A stretch of DNA of 64,000 nucleotides from Quillaja saponaria (Eukaryota > Streptophyta > Magnoliopsida > Fabales > Quillajaceae): the NCBI GenBank assembly GCA_029379385.1, contig CM055607.1, forward strand, positions 11,346,001 through 11,410,000, given 5' to 3'. The position numbers and the translations under genes are program-made. The notes beneath the pieces were generated by a model. It was not told where the DNA came from. It made no database searches and worked only from the letters and a program-made list of their open reading frames with translations. This document shows positions 1-9,695 of this stretch, piece by piece (position 1 is the stretch's first letter; the number at the start of each line of letters is the position of its first letter).

Positions 1-695
1 GTCTTATATAAAAATAAAAATAAAAATATGTTAGTTTTGAATAGGTTAATTAACACAAATAATGTCCCAACTAAAAAAAGGAATTGAACCGACCATTATG
101 CAAAATCCCCAATCAATAGAAGTGTGAAAAATGAGCGGGCCTTCTCTTTTCAAATTGCTCGCCGATCTTAATTCGAATATTCAGTTATAGTTAGTTCCTA
201 TTTACCTTTACGTTTAACAATAACATGATAATATAATTTATACTATTGACTCATTTTTATTATGTCTAATAATATAAAATTATATAATAAAAAATAATAA
301 AATAAAATTTAGTATAATAACAATATAATTATAAAATTGAATAAAATATATAATCGTATATTATATAATCTTATGTGATATATCAAACAAGCCCGTAATA
401 TATTTGTTAGATAAAAGAAACAAACAAACCAAAACCTAATTTTTTTAAAAAAAATTGAAAAGAAGAAGGAAAAAATGAAAAGACATTCTCAAATTAAATG
501 ATTCACATTCCTGTAGGGAGTTTTATCTCTCTCAAAATCATTTGCTTTTGAAAAAAAAAAAAAAAAACATATTTTTATAAAAATAAAAATAAAAATGGAA
601 AGAAGAAGAAAGCAAGAAAAGTCCGAAACAATATTAGAACTAGAAATTAGATAGCAGAGCTTGTAAGTACCCATGTTTAACATTAGTGTGTCAAA
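1..695. other. AT-rich intergenic DNA upstream of the PPR gene
   Basis: No gene is supported here. The stretch is A/T-rich with short A-tracts (for example near 549-566). Two copies of an (ATAAA)n-like run lie near 5-28 and 575-597. The last part is presumably the promoter and 5' leader of the PPR gene that starts at 696 or 726. The short ORF on the minus strand is low-complexity and is not believed. Confidence 0.6.
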
Positions 696-2336
696 TTGGA
701 GCTGGACTGTACAAGAAGGAAGAAGATGCTCGTGATACCAACCCAACTGAATCTAAACCAACGAGTCTTGGCAATACTTGAAAAAAGTAATCACCTGAAC
801 CATCTCAAGCAACTTCAAGCGTATCTCATCGCCCTCGGTCATGGACAAACCCAGTTCTACGCCTTCAAACTCGTCCGCTTCTGTGCTCTCTCTCTTGCCA
901 ACTTCCATTATGCTCGCTTTATTTTTGATCATCTTGAATCACCCAATATATACCTTTATACAGCTTTGATCACTGCTTATGGGTCTCAGACCAATAATGT
1001 GTCTGCCTTTGTGTTGTACCGGAACATGGTTTGTCGGGGAAATCCTCGACCTAACCAATTTATTTATCCGCATGTGTTAAAATCATGTCCGGACGTTTTG
1101 GGATCCCATGGCACTGAATTAGTACATTCTCATATTTTAAAATCGGGTTTTGGACAATACCCAGTTGTGCAGACGGCCCTTGTAGATTCATATTCGAGGG
1201 TTTGTTCGGATGTTGGAAAAGCAAGGCAGTTGTTTGATGAAATGCATGAGAAAAATGTGGTGACATGGACGGCCATGGTTTGTGGGTATACAAGATTGGG
1301 GGATATTGAGAATGCTATGAATTTGTTTGATAAAATGCCAAATAGAGATGTTCCTTCGTGGAATGCTGTTATTGCAGGGTGCACTCAGAATGGAATGTTC
1401 TCAGAGGGAATTAACTTATTCAAAGAAATGGTTATTCTAGCGCAGGGGGGAGAGAATCAAGATAACAGGCCAAATCAAGTGACAATAGTTTGTGCACTTT
1501 CGGCATGTGGAAACACAGGTATGCTCCAGCTAGGTAAATGGATACATGGGTATCTTTACAAGAATGGTTTTGTTCTTGATTCCTTTACGTCAAATGCACT
1601 GCTGGATATGTATGGGAAATGCGGGCATCTGAAAGAGGCAAGGAAAGTTTTCGACATGAATCTAAAGAAAAGTTTAACATCATGGAATTCAATGATTAAC
1701 TCTTTTGCCCTTCATGGCCAAAGCGAGAATGCAATTAGTATCTTTGAGCAAATGATGGAGTACAGAGATGAGATAATGCCAGATGAGGTCACCTTTGTTG
1801 GCTTGTTGAATGCTTGTACTCATGGTGGGTTGGTTGAAGAAGGTTATCATTATTTCCATATGATGATTCGGGATTATGGAATTGAGCCTCGTATTGAACA
1901 TTATGGATGCTTGATAGACCTTCTTGGAAGGGCTGGCCGATTTGAAGAAGCCATGGATGTTATTGGGCGTATGAGTATTGAACCTGATGAGGTCGTCTGG
2001 GGTTCTTTGCTTAATGGATGTAAAATTCATGGCAACAATGAGTTGGCAGAAATGGCAGCGAAGAAGTTGATACAAATTGATCCAAATAATGGTGGTTATG
2101 GTATAATGTTGGTAAACATATATTTGGAGTTAGGAAAGTGGGATGAAGTAAAGAAGACAAGGAAGATGTTGAAGGAGCGAAATGCTTATAAAATCCCAGG
2201 TTGCAGTTGGATTGAGGTTGATAGCCAAGTTTCCCAGTTTTATTCCATTGACAAAACACATTCAAGAACAGAAGAGATATTCAGTATCTCAGAAAGTCTG
2301 GTTAGTATTACAAGTGAAGTCATAGTCGATATCTGA
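696..2336 (+). CDS. Pentatricopeptide repeat protein, PLS class, E-type (similar to Arabidopsis At1g33350)
   Basis: Intronless ORF of 546 codons, typical of plant PPR genes. The protein is a tandem array of PPR motifs of alternating P, L and S lengths; signature phrases include MPNRDVPSWNAVIAGC, NALLDMYGKCG, SWNSMINSFALHG and EHYGCLIDLLGRAGRFEEA. It ends with E and E+-like motifs (VWGSLLNGCKIHG, then PGCSWIEVD) and has no DYW deaminase domain. Such proteins bind organellar RNA and, when E-type, usually act in C-to-U editing together with a separate DYW partner; the target cannot be read from the sequence. A second in-frame ATG at 726 may be the true start, because the first ten residues (MELDCTRRKK) look poor for an organelle presequence. 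No frameshift or internal stop is seen. Family assignment is firm; the Arabidopsis match is from memory. Confidence 0.93.
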   Translation: MELDCTRRKKMLVIPTQLNLNQRVLAILEKSNHLNHLKQLQAYLIALGHGQTQFYAFKLVRFCALSLANFHYARFIFDHLESPNIYLYTALITAYGSQTNNVSAFVLYRNMVCRGNPRPNQFIYPHVLKSCPDVLGSHGTELVHSHILKSGFGQYPVVQTALVDSYSRVCSDVGKARQLFDEMHEKNVVTWTAMVCGYTRLGDIENAMNLFDKMPNRDVPSWNAVIAGCTQNGMFSEGINLFKEMVILAQGGENQDNRPNQVTIVCALSACGNTGMLQLGKWIHGYLYKNGFVLDSFTSNALLDMYGKCGHLKEARKVFDMNLKKSLTSWNSMINSFALHGQSENAISIFEQMMEYRDEIMPDEVTFVGLLNACTHGGLVEEGYHYFHMMIRDYGIEPRIEHYGCLIDLLGRAGRFEEAMDVIGRMSIEPDEVVWGSLLNGCKIHGNNELAEMAAKKLIQIDPNNGGYGIMLVNIYLELGKWDEVKKTRKMLKERNAYKIPGCSWIEVDSQVSQFYSIDKTHSRTEEIFSISESLVSITSEVIVDI

Positions 2337-3641
2337 TGCTTATTGTTAAATCAAAGATCCAAATCAGAATGTGAGGCTTGGTTCTTCAAATCTTCAGCCT
2401 ACAGATAGAAGACTAACAAAGTCCTAAGATAGTTCCTAGCTTTAACGTTGGCGTATTTGGTGAAAGGATAGATCTTAGGACACACTGATCTTGAAAACTA
2501 AAGTGAGTCTAAATGTTAGCAAGTTGAAGATAAAAATGGTGCATGATCAAGATTATTTAAGTATTGAAAAGGGCTCAACTAGAGAAAAGGAATTAGGAAG
2601 GCTGGCCTGGAGTTGATCATGATTCATGAAAGTGAAGATGTAGCCGGTGAGATGTGCAATAGGAGTCCAGGCAGACTCTTCGCCATGGCTTTTCCAGGAA
2701 CGTCTAATCGTTAGGCATAGGTGTTCTGGTCACCTTGAGCTGATTATATGTCAAGTCCTGTACTGGAAAACAAAACAAGAAACAGAAAAGTAGAATTTGG
2801 ACTTTTGAGGCCATATAACGTTATGTTCTTAATGATGCCTCAGTTACGTTAACTTGCTATCAGACTAAACAATTTTGAACGGTAACAGAGGTGTGTATCT
2901 TCCTTTCTCTACAGCTGTCTGGTACTTTTTTCTATTTTGGTTTTGGTCACTCTTTGAAGACTGACACTTTACAGTTATGGATAGCCGGGTATCTTTAATT
3001 GTAATTGTTGTATAGATAATTCCCTGTAACTGAAAGAATGACTTCAATAAACGCTGGTTCTTCGATCAAGTTTTGAATGACTTCAGAGCGTTCCTGCATT
3101 TCGGATATTAAGTCCCATTCTCATTTGAAGCTTTAGACAAAGGCTGGGAAGGCATCAATTTCATTCTTATGATAGAAGATGTTCAATTTCTGCTTGGCTG
3201 AATTTCTGAAGCATTCATTATCTAGTGCGCATATACACAGCATCATCTATTTTGTTTCCTTTTGTTTCTCTCAATCACCGTGGATGTAATTCTAAATTGC
3301 AAAGACGGAAGTATGTTCAGATGTAGCTCAGAAATTAGAACAATGGTTATAATGCTTGTAATTCTTTTTCTTTTTGATCAAAAAGGTTGTTGTAAGCTTA
3401 AGCAAAATAGAATTGCTGAAAGAAGTAAATTTAAGAGAACTCATCTGCATAGATTATATAATTGCTTATTTTGGACAATCCCAACACACTTAGTAATTTG
3501 TTACATCAAAAGCAAACCGACAAGTAACCATACAAAGAAACCCTTTTACTATTCATGAACATCAAACTGAAACCATGCCTCAGAACCAATACTCACTCAC
3601 TACACCTTAGAAGGAGCATCACCACCAGCAACACCTTTACT
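2337..3641. other. 3' flank of the PPR gene and intergenic DNA
   Basis: No protein-coding gene is supported. An AATAAA hexamer at 3046-3051 could be a distal poly(A) signal for the PPR transcript. The short ORFs at 3262-3740 have no recognisable domain, and part of them lies antisense to the heat-shock gene. Confidence 0.5.
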
Positions 3642-4254
3642 TCAAAGCTCCTGCTTGGCCTCTTTACCCTTGAGCTTGGCAGGTTGCTCATCCTCCCCTG
3701 CGATGCTCACTACTCTTGGACCCTTAATTTTGTCAGGTGACAACTTGGTCAATGTCAAGGTAAGCACTCCATTCTCCAACTTAGCCTTGACAGAATCCAA
3801 ATCCACATTGTCTGGCATCCTGAACTGCCTCCAGAACTTACCATAAGACCTCTCCACCCTGTGCCAGTGATCCCCTTTATTCTCCACTTCCTTTTTCCTT
3901 TCCCCACTTATCCTCAACACCCTGTTTTCCTCCACTTCTATCTTTATCTCATCTTTCTTCAACCCTGGCACATCCAGCATTATAACATGACCCTCTGGTG
4001 TCTCTTTCCAGTCTACTTTGGCAGGAGAGAGTGCCATGGCTGTGTCATCCTTGTCAATCCCAAATGGGATTTGTTCTAGAATCCGGAATGGGTCCGGAAA
4101 CCGGTCAGACCATATATCAGTCAACAAGCTTCCTGGACGATCTGTGAATGGATAGCAAAGACCCATTTACATTGGATAAACAAGCTGCAAGACAGAACAG
4201 GGCAAGAAGAACCTGCAAATAGGTAAAAGCAGACGCAAGTGATTGTTGCTTCAT
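3642..4254 (-). CDS. ER-type small heat-shock protein (22 kDa class), frame broken after the signal peptide
   Basis: The main ORF (4166 to 3642, 174 codons) encodes an alpha-crystallin-domain chaperone. It has the family N-terminus [20 protein letters not shown], an ACD beginning at [18 protein letters not shown], the core phrase RVLRISGER and a C-terminal KQEL, an ER-retention-like tetrapeptide. ER sHSPs need a signal peptide. One is encoded just upstream from an ATG at 4254-4252 ([14 protein letters not shown], then hydrophobic [12 protein letters not shown], then NVNGSLL), but in another frame. Removing one base near 4152 would join GSLL to PFTDRPGS exactly as in the family. As written, the upstream start gives 45 codons and a stop, and the ACD is reachable only from an internal ATG without a signal. 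A heat-shock element and TATA box lie upstream. Domain call firm; whether the frameshift is real is unknown. Confidence 0.88.
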
Positions 4255-4405
4255 TTTAGTGAATGTAAGTGGATATATATTTCTCTCTTTCAAAGGGTTG
4301 CAGTAATGGATGAATGTGAATTCAGATGGGCTTAATAGTCAGGTAGTTTCCAGAATGCAAACTTTGTTCTGTAATGGAATGAGGAATGCAGAAAAGGGTG
4401 TCACA

Positions 4406-4413
4406 CTTATATA
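4406..4413 (-). promoter_or_regulatory. TATA box of the ER sHSP gene
   Basis: On the minus strand this reads TATATAAG. It lies about 150 bp upstream of the signal-peptide ATG and about 50 bp downstream of a perfect heat-shock element, the usual layout of plant sHSP promoters. Confidence 0.7.
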
Positions 4414-4459
4414 GGGTATGAGTCAGAGCAAGAGAGAGAAACGTGGTGGGTAGAGAGTG

Positions 4460-4472
4460 TTCTTGAAAATTC
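4460..4472 (-). promoter_or_regulatory. Heat-shock element, three perfect units
   Basis: The plus strand reads TTCttGAAaaTTC, three contiguous alternating nGAAn units with exact 5-bp spacing, the binding site of heat-shock transcription factor trimers. Two further two-unit sites (GAAagTTC at 4527-4534 and GAAatTTC at 4565-4572) lie farther upstream. Position relative to the TATA box supports heat induction of the sHSP gene. Confidence 0.82.
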
Positions 4473-4599
4473 TAAACGGTGGGTATGAAACATTTTGGTA
4501 TTGTGGGGAGGCTTAAGAAGGTTGAAGAAAGTTCCAGTTGAGTTAATAACTGCAGAGGGTGCGAGAAATTTCCAACGACTTCCAGAGTCATAGCCCAAT

Positions 4600-5405
4600 A
4601 AAGAATTCCATACCCGAACCCGGGTCCATTATATATATTCTTTCAACTGTAGTTTAAATGTTGAATAGTAGTGTAACGCTTCCGTTGTATATCTTACATT
4701 TGAGGGAAGCATTGACACTTACATATCCTGCTTCCACAAGAGACTTCTATTTTTTTTTTTTTTTGGGTACAACAAATGTGTATTTTACTATCATTTAGAG
4801 TAATTATACTCACACAAACACTGTTCATCTCACTTAATAAATATTAATTTTATAATCTTTTGTTAAAATCTATTCTAAGTTAATATATTGTTTTAATGTT
4901 TTGACAAAAATAAATTAGTAATTTTGGGACGTATTTAAGTAATCACGGAAATCACGAGCTCAACAATTAATACATTGGACTAGTTAGAAACTATACAAAA
5001 ATCAGGATTTAGGTTTATTGAATCATTTGGCCCTTTTAAGAAAGTATGTATGTATGTATTATGTATATATGTTAATCTTGCAAGTTTCAAATCCTCAACA
5101 ACATTGTATCCAAGTTTAGGAAGATTTTAACTCATTCCTCACACTGCTAAAATTCGAGACGATATAGTTTCTGTTTTGGTTATAAATAGAAGCACTTGAA
5201 ATAATTTCTTGGAGCCAAATTAAAGAGGGTAGAAAAAACTGTCTTGAGCTACAAGGAAGTAGTTAAAGCTGCAAATTACTAAGTAGTTTACCAAAGTTAT
5301 TAATGAACACCGACCTTGTTGATCCAAGAGCATATATGTGTATTCATTCTCTATATTTTTTCACAGCATATCCAAGTTTGGAGATTAGACTTTTCATTGA
5401 CTATG
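4600..5405. other. Intergenic DNA between sHSP and ANTH genes
   Basis: AT-rich sequence with a T-tract near 4749-4764 and a short (TATG)n stretch near 5044-5060. The right part should hold the 3' UTR of the minus-strand ANTH gene. No coding feature is supported. Confidence 0.5.
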
Positions 5406-6570
5406 CTACTGACAGTGACTTGCAAGAGGTTCATCTTCAAATACCACCCATACCATGCTTATTTTAGTCTCCATTGTGCATGAGAATAGGGTTGGGGATA
5501 AACATTTTTCGATTTTCTTTTCACTTTTATTGCCTCCTTTTGCTGTTATCGCCACCTGCAACTCAGTTGATCTTGATCCCAAACAACTGAAAATCGGAGG
5601 CAGCTTCGAACCAGTACTTCTGCTTGATAGAGAAACATGTGAAGATGTTGATTGAATTTGGGTACCAATTAAGCATTGTTCCAATGCCAATACATGATCC
5701 ATGTTGATAATTTGGACAGATGGGTACTCCAAGTTCTTGTTCCCAATAATTTGTTTGCAGTTCTGATAAAGATTCTGAAGCTTTTGGGTCTGCAGAGAAG
5801 CCTTCTGTAGTATTTCACAGGCTAAACCCCTGGCTGATGTTGTTAAATCAAAGAACATATTCACAAGAGCTGCAATGGCTTCAGTGAATGTCATGTAAAC
5901 TTGGAAGCTTTCTTTCAATATGTTGCTCATGGCAGCTTGAGCAAGGTTATCTGAAGGTGAAATATCAAGCGGGGAACAATCTAAGACCTTGTCGATGAGC
6001 AGCTGACATTTTGGCAATCTACGAAAAACCACATCAATTGATTTCTCATCATAGCATCGAAACTCTAGCCCTTTAGACATAACAGGATCTAGTTTTCCAG
6101 CTTGGTTAATGAGCCAACTCATCCTTTCTTCAAGATAAGCAGCATATTTGTGTAGGAAACAAACTAAAGGGTCAGAGTTCTTCTGAAAACACCTAATATC
6201 GATCTGGAGATGGCCAGATACATGTGCTTCACGTAGCTGTTGCTCAAAGCACCTATTTCCTCCACGTAGAAGCCGATGAATCAGCACAAGAGTTTTGAGA
6301 GCAACAAGAGGGTCTTTGGTTTTGCCAAGACGACAGGGAAATTAATTCAGAAAGAAAAGGAATGGATCCTGGAGAGTTGGAGACTAGGAAAAGGATTTCA
6401 TGCATGTATTTGTCATCAATGGTGCTATTATCATGGCTGGTAGCACGAAGGACAGCAACCTCTATGTTGGAGAAGCCATCATGATGGTAAATCATGGCTT
6501 TGCCTATTGATGCATGATCCTTCACTGAGCCAAGAGCTACCCTTAGCTTTCCTTGTATGTCCACCACCAT
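5406..6570 (-). CDS. ANTH-domain clathrin assembly protein (At1g33340-like), one-base frameshift
   Basis: Intronless gene in two overlapping frames. The first (ATG at 6570-6568) gives MVVDIQGKLRVALGSVKDHA and on through HEILFLVSNSPGSIPFLSEL, the start of a plant ANTH domain. The second, open from about 6332 down to the stop at 5406, continues with RLGKTKDPLVALKTLVLIHR, YLEERMSWLINQAGKL, ILKESFQVYMTFTEAIAALV and PSVQIINMDHVLALEQC. Joining them by skipping one base near 6333 gives ELISL-RLGKTKDP with no gap against the family, about 387 residues, close to the usual length. ANTH proteins bind phosphoinositides and clathrin and drive vesicle formation at the plasma membrane or trans-Golgi. The unconserved C-terminal tail is normal for this branch. 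The single extra base is an assembly error or a recent null allele. Confidence 0.88.
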
Positions 6571-7768
6571 TGTTCTCTTTCTTGGTATTTCAGTGCAATA
6601 AGACTCGGAAAGCAAATATTTGTTTTTGTAGAGGTAGCAGAAGTAGTAGTAGTAGTAGATATATAAATGAGGAGAAAGATAAAAGATTTAATCAATGCAG
6701 AATCAAATAGATTTTTAAAACATAAACAAGTGCCCCCAACTCTAAAATAAACAAAGGGGAGAGAATAATTAGTGCCCCCAACTCCAAAATAAACAAAGGG
6801 GAGAGAATATATGGACGAGAATATAAGATTGTTTAATAGTCTGCATACCCTACAACTGTTAAAATTTCTTCTGGTGCAAAGCAATTCACACAACGGGTAT
6901 AATCAAATCTTCTTCTCTGTAAAAAAAAAAAAAAAAAAGTCTAATTTAAATTAATGCCAGTACAAAATGGTTTTGCATGAGTCCCTGTTTAATTTTTTTT
7001 TAAAAAAGGCTACCCAACAATTAAGAGACTGATAAAACGATAAGGGATTAAAATCATGAGTACTTCTTTTCTGTGTTTTGTGTAGTGTCGCACATGTGGA
7101 TAAAGTTAAAAGAATAGCAATTCTAAGCAGGCCATTGGCCACAGCACTGAATTCTTCTTATACTTGATCAAACTCAGAATATTTCACATTTTCAAGGGGT
7201 AGTGGATATGAACGAATGCACGGTTTTCAGTATAATTTCTAATTAAAAGTCAACAAGGGAAAAGTGGACTATGGTGGGGTGGGAAAGAACCTCATTCTCT
7301 AAGAATATGATTCTTCTGCATCCAACTTTCTTGCCATTAGCAACATCACGACACAAAAGGTGTTTTTGACTCTGGAAATTATTTAAATTTTCTCATCCAC
7401 GGGCTTTCCAAAACAATCATGCGACTTTATCTTCTTTTTTGTAGGGAAGTGAAAGTCCCACTCCCACCCCACTGGCACAAAGAGTAATGAGGAGAAAAAG
7501 GCTTTAGTCATATTCTGTTATAGCAAATAACTCAATAGTTTCTGCATGCCAGGATAGTACTTGGTTCAGAATTATAAATAAAAAAACAGATAAATAACCA
7601 AATCCAAGAGATGAGACATGTAACAAACTGATGCCTACAGATTCTGATTCTCGGAATTCACCTGTTGGTTGATAGAAGAGAAGCTGACTCTGCTGAGTAC
7701 TACGGCTAAAAACAACATAAGAAAACACAAGAATATCAAAAGATAAATAGAAACCAACCGAATAATAT
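6571..7768. other. Upstream flank of the ANTH gene with a 42-bp direct repeat
   Basis: No gene is supported. It contains a TAG/TAC triplet run near 6641-6658, a 42-bp direct duplication at 6730-6808 and an A-tract near 6920-6937. Part of it must be promoter and leader of the minus-strand ANTH gene. Confidence 0.5.
6730..6808. repeat. Two tandem copies of a 42-bp unit
   Basis: A unit beginning GTGCCCCCAACTC and containing AAATAAACAAAGGGGAGAGA occurs at 6730 and again at 6772 with almost no change. It sits about 160 bp upstream of the ANTH start codon, so it is probably within that promoter or leader. Confidence 0.85.
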
Positions 7769-9402
7769 CTATTTATTATGTGGTTGCTGGTTGGGAATAT
7801 CCTCAAATTGGACTGCCCTTATGTCAATTCCTAACTTGCTATGCAGCTCAACAAAATTTATGCTATTAATTTCAAGCTGGAAAGTACAATGGAGAAAGGG
7901 AATAATATATAACTAAATCTAGCAGACAAGTTGAGCACAAAATGGGTTTAGTTATGAGAATGGGTATGGTTGACTCTAGTGTACGACTAATAGATAAAGC
8001 AACATAGACAAGCAGGAAGATAAGCCACAATGAACGAATGAAAAAGGAAAAGAAACACGTCTCAACAAACTTGACTTCCATATTTGCCGCATAACCTTTT
8101 CTTTGGTGTCAAGTGGATAAAAATTGAAGATGCCATGCAATTACTCTATGCAACTGGAGTATCTTAACTGAAAGATATAGATTTTTTTCAGAACATTAGG
8201 ACAACATTTTTGGGTAAAAAAACTTGTTATAGAAACAAGATATATAAATATATATGTACTAAGAAAATGGAGTAAAAATTTCAATTCTCCGAAATGCTGC
8301 ACTTTTCTGTTCTAGGTTTGATTCCTTTGGTGTATCGGATTTATGTGCACCGGCTTCATCCAACTCTTTTGCTATGTGAACTCTTCCGAACACAAATTAT
8401 GTATCAATACTTTCTGTGGTCCCCTCCATCAGCTTGAAGATACTTCTTTCCAACTCACTTCTTTGATGGAGATAATATGTACCATGATCTCCAAGGAACT
8501 TACTCTTTCTGCAAATAATTGGTCCCGAACTGCGAGCTGGGAGCACTGAAATGTATAGTTCTGTAAAGCAGGGGATATGTCATGATATCTATACATTCTT
8601 GTTATTGGTATAATCATTTACGAGTTATGACAAATATGATAGCTGTCTATTCATTCTTTTTCTCAACAAGTTTTAATAAAAAAGGGAATTTAGGAGTTTG
8701 CAATCAATGGATTATGCCAGCAAGGCAAAAGATTTGATGTAAAGCGTAAAAGCACATGAAACTGACATTTATGCAACCCTGCTGTAATAAATTAGTACTA
8801 ACATTACATGGAAAATCTGACCATTAATAGAAACTAAGATATGGTGACAATTGACAAGGAATGTCATCAGTAAGGAAGTAATAGAAAACATGATTTAATA
8901 ACAAAGCCATCGGCATCTCCAACATTATTTTCACATGCAAAGATGTTTAGAGAAGCTTTCATGGTATGCATTATACAAGACAGCCGAAACTTAATAGAAC
9001 CACAAAGTACATTTCCTCCTCTGCATTACGATTGAAGGCAGCTCTTTATAGTGGGCTAGGTGGATGAGGATTTCATTTCCATGCAGAGCAGTGATGTCAT
9101 TTACACAATCACAAACACAGAGAAAAAATAAATGGGAGGGGAAGAGTACAAAACGTAACTGCATGAAATGGTCATCTTAGAAGTTCTACTTGAGAGGCTT
9201 CATACCCTGGACATGCTTGAAGAAAGTTCCAATTTTTCTATTACTGTTTGTGATATAATCATAACTCGTCTTTAAATACAAGGAAGACACAGTGGTATAA
9301 TACTTTCCAACAACAGAGAATTTTTAATGTGGATTAATAGAACAGGCGGAGAGGCCACACACAACAGACATCTTTTTCACTCTTTCATATACTAGGGGAT
9401 TT

Positions 9403-9650
9403 CACTTGGAAAAGAAAATGTTCCATCCTAATGGATTCAGGTCCATAACTATGGGTTCCAATGTACGCGATCTTGTAGCACTTACCAATGAGGCCCTATC
9501 AATTAGTATTATACAAAAGAAATCAATTATAGACACTAATATAATTAGATCTGCTCTTCAACTTGGGATTGCGATCCCAGGTAAGATCGGTTCAGGATCA
9601 TGGGATCCTTTTCTATCAGATAGGAAGGGCTGTTTCACAAAATGTACTTC
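9403..9650 (+). pseudogene. ycf2: Nuclear insert of plastid ycf2 (NUPT)
   Basis: A roughly 250-bp stretch reads as part of the C-terminal AAA-type region of plastid Ycf2: [20 protein letters not shown], then [20 protein letters not shown], then in a shifted frame peptides matching the plastid [16 protein letters not shown] region. Compared with the plastid gene as I recall it, about seven bases are missing near 9558 and a further base after that, so the frame is lost. Surroundings are nuclear (LINEs, spliced genes), so this is a plastid-to-nucleus transfer, not plastid DNA. It is immediately followed by a LINE 3'-tail-like sequence. Confidence 0.85.
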
Positions 9651-9695
9651 ATTCAACAACAAACCTTAATCCCAAATCATTGGGGTCAGCCACAC
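9651..9695 (-). mobile_element. Short RTE LINE 3'-tail fragment
   Basis: The plus strand reads CAACAACAAACC followed by TTAATCCCAAATCATTGGGG and TCAGCC. This is the reverse complement of the conserved 3' end of plant RTE LINEs (also seen at 11461 and 24436 in this window), whose tails are made of TTG/TTAG-like repeats. Only the last 45 bp are present. Confidence 0.6.

Noticed and set aside
1060..2265. Four antisense ORFs over the PPR gene
   Set aside because: They are shadows of a strongly conserved coding strand and show no protein features of their own.
3642..4079. Plus-strand ORFs over the heat-shock gene
   Set aside because: Antisense to a recognised alpha-crystallin domain; no homology.
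9403..9650. Idea that the window is plastid DNA because of ycf2 sequence
   Set aside because: Only a 250-bp degraded piece is present, and all neighbours are nuclear spliced genes and retrotransposons.
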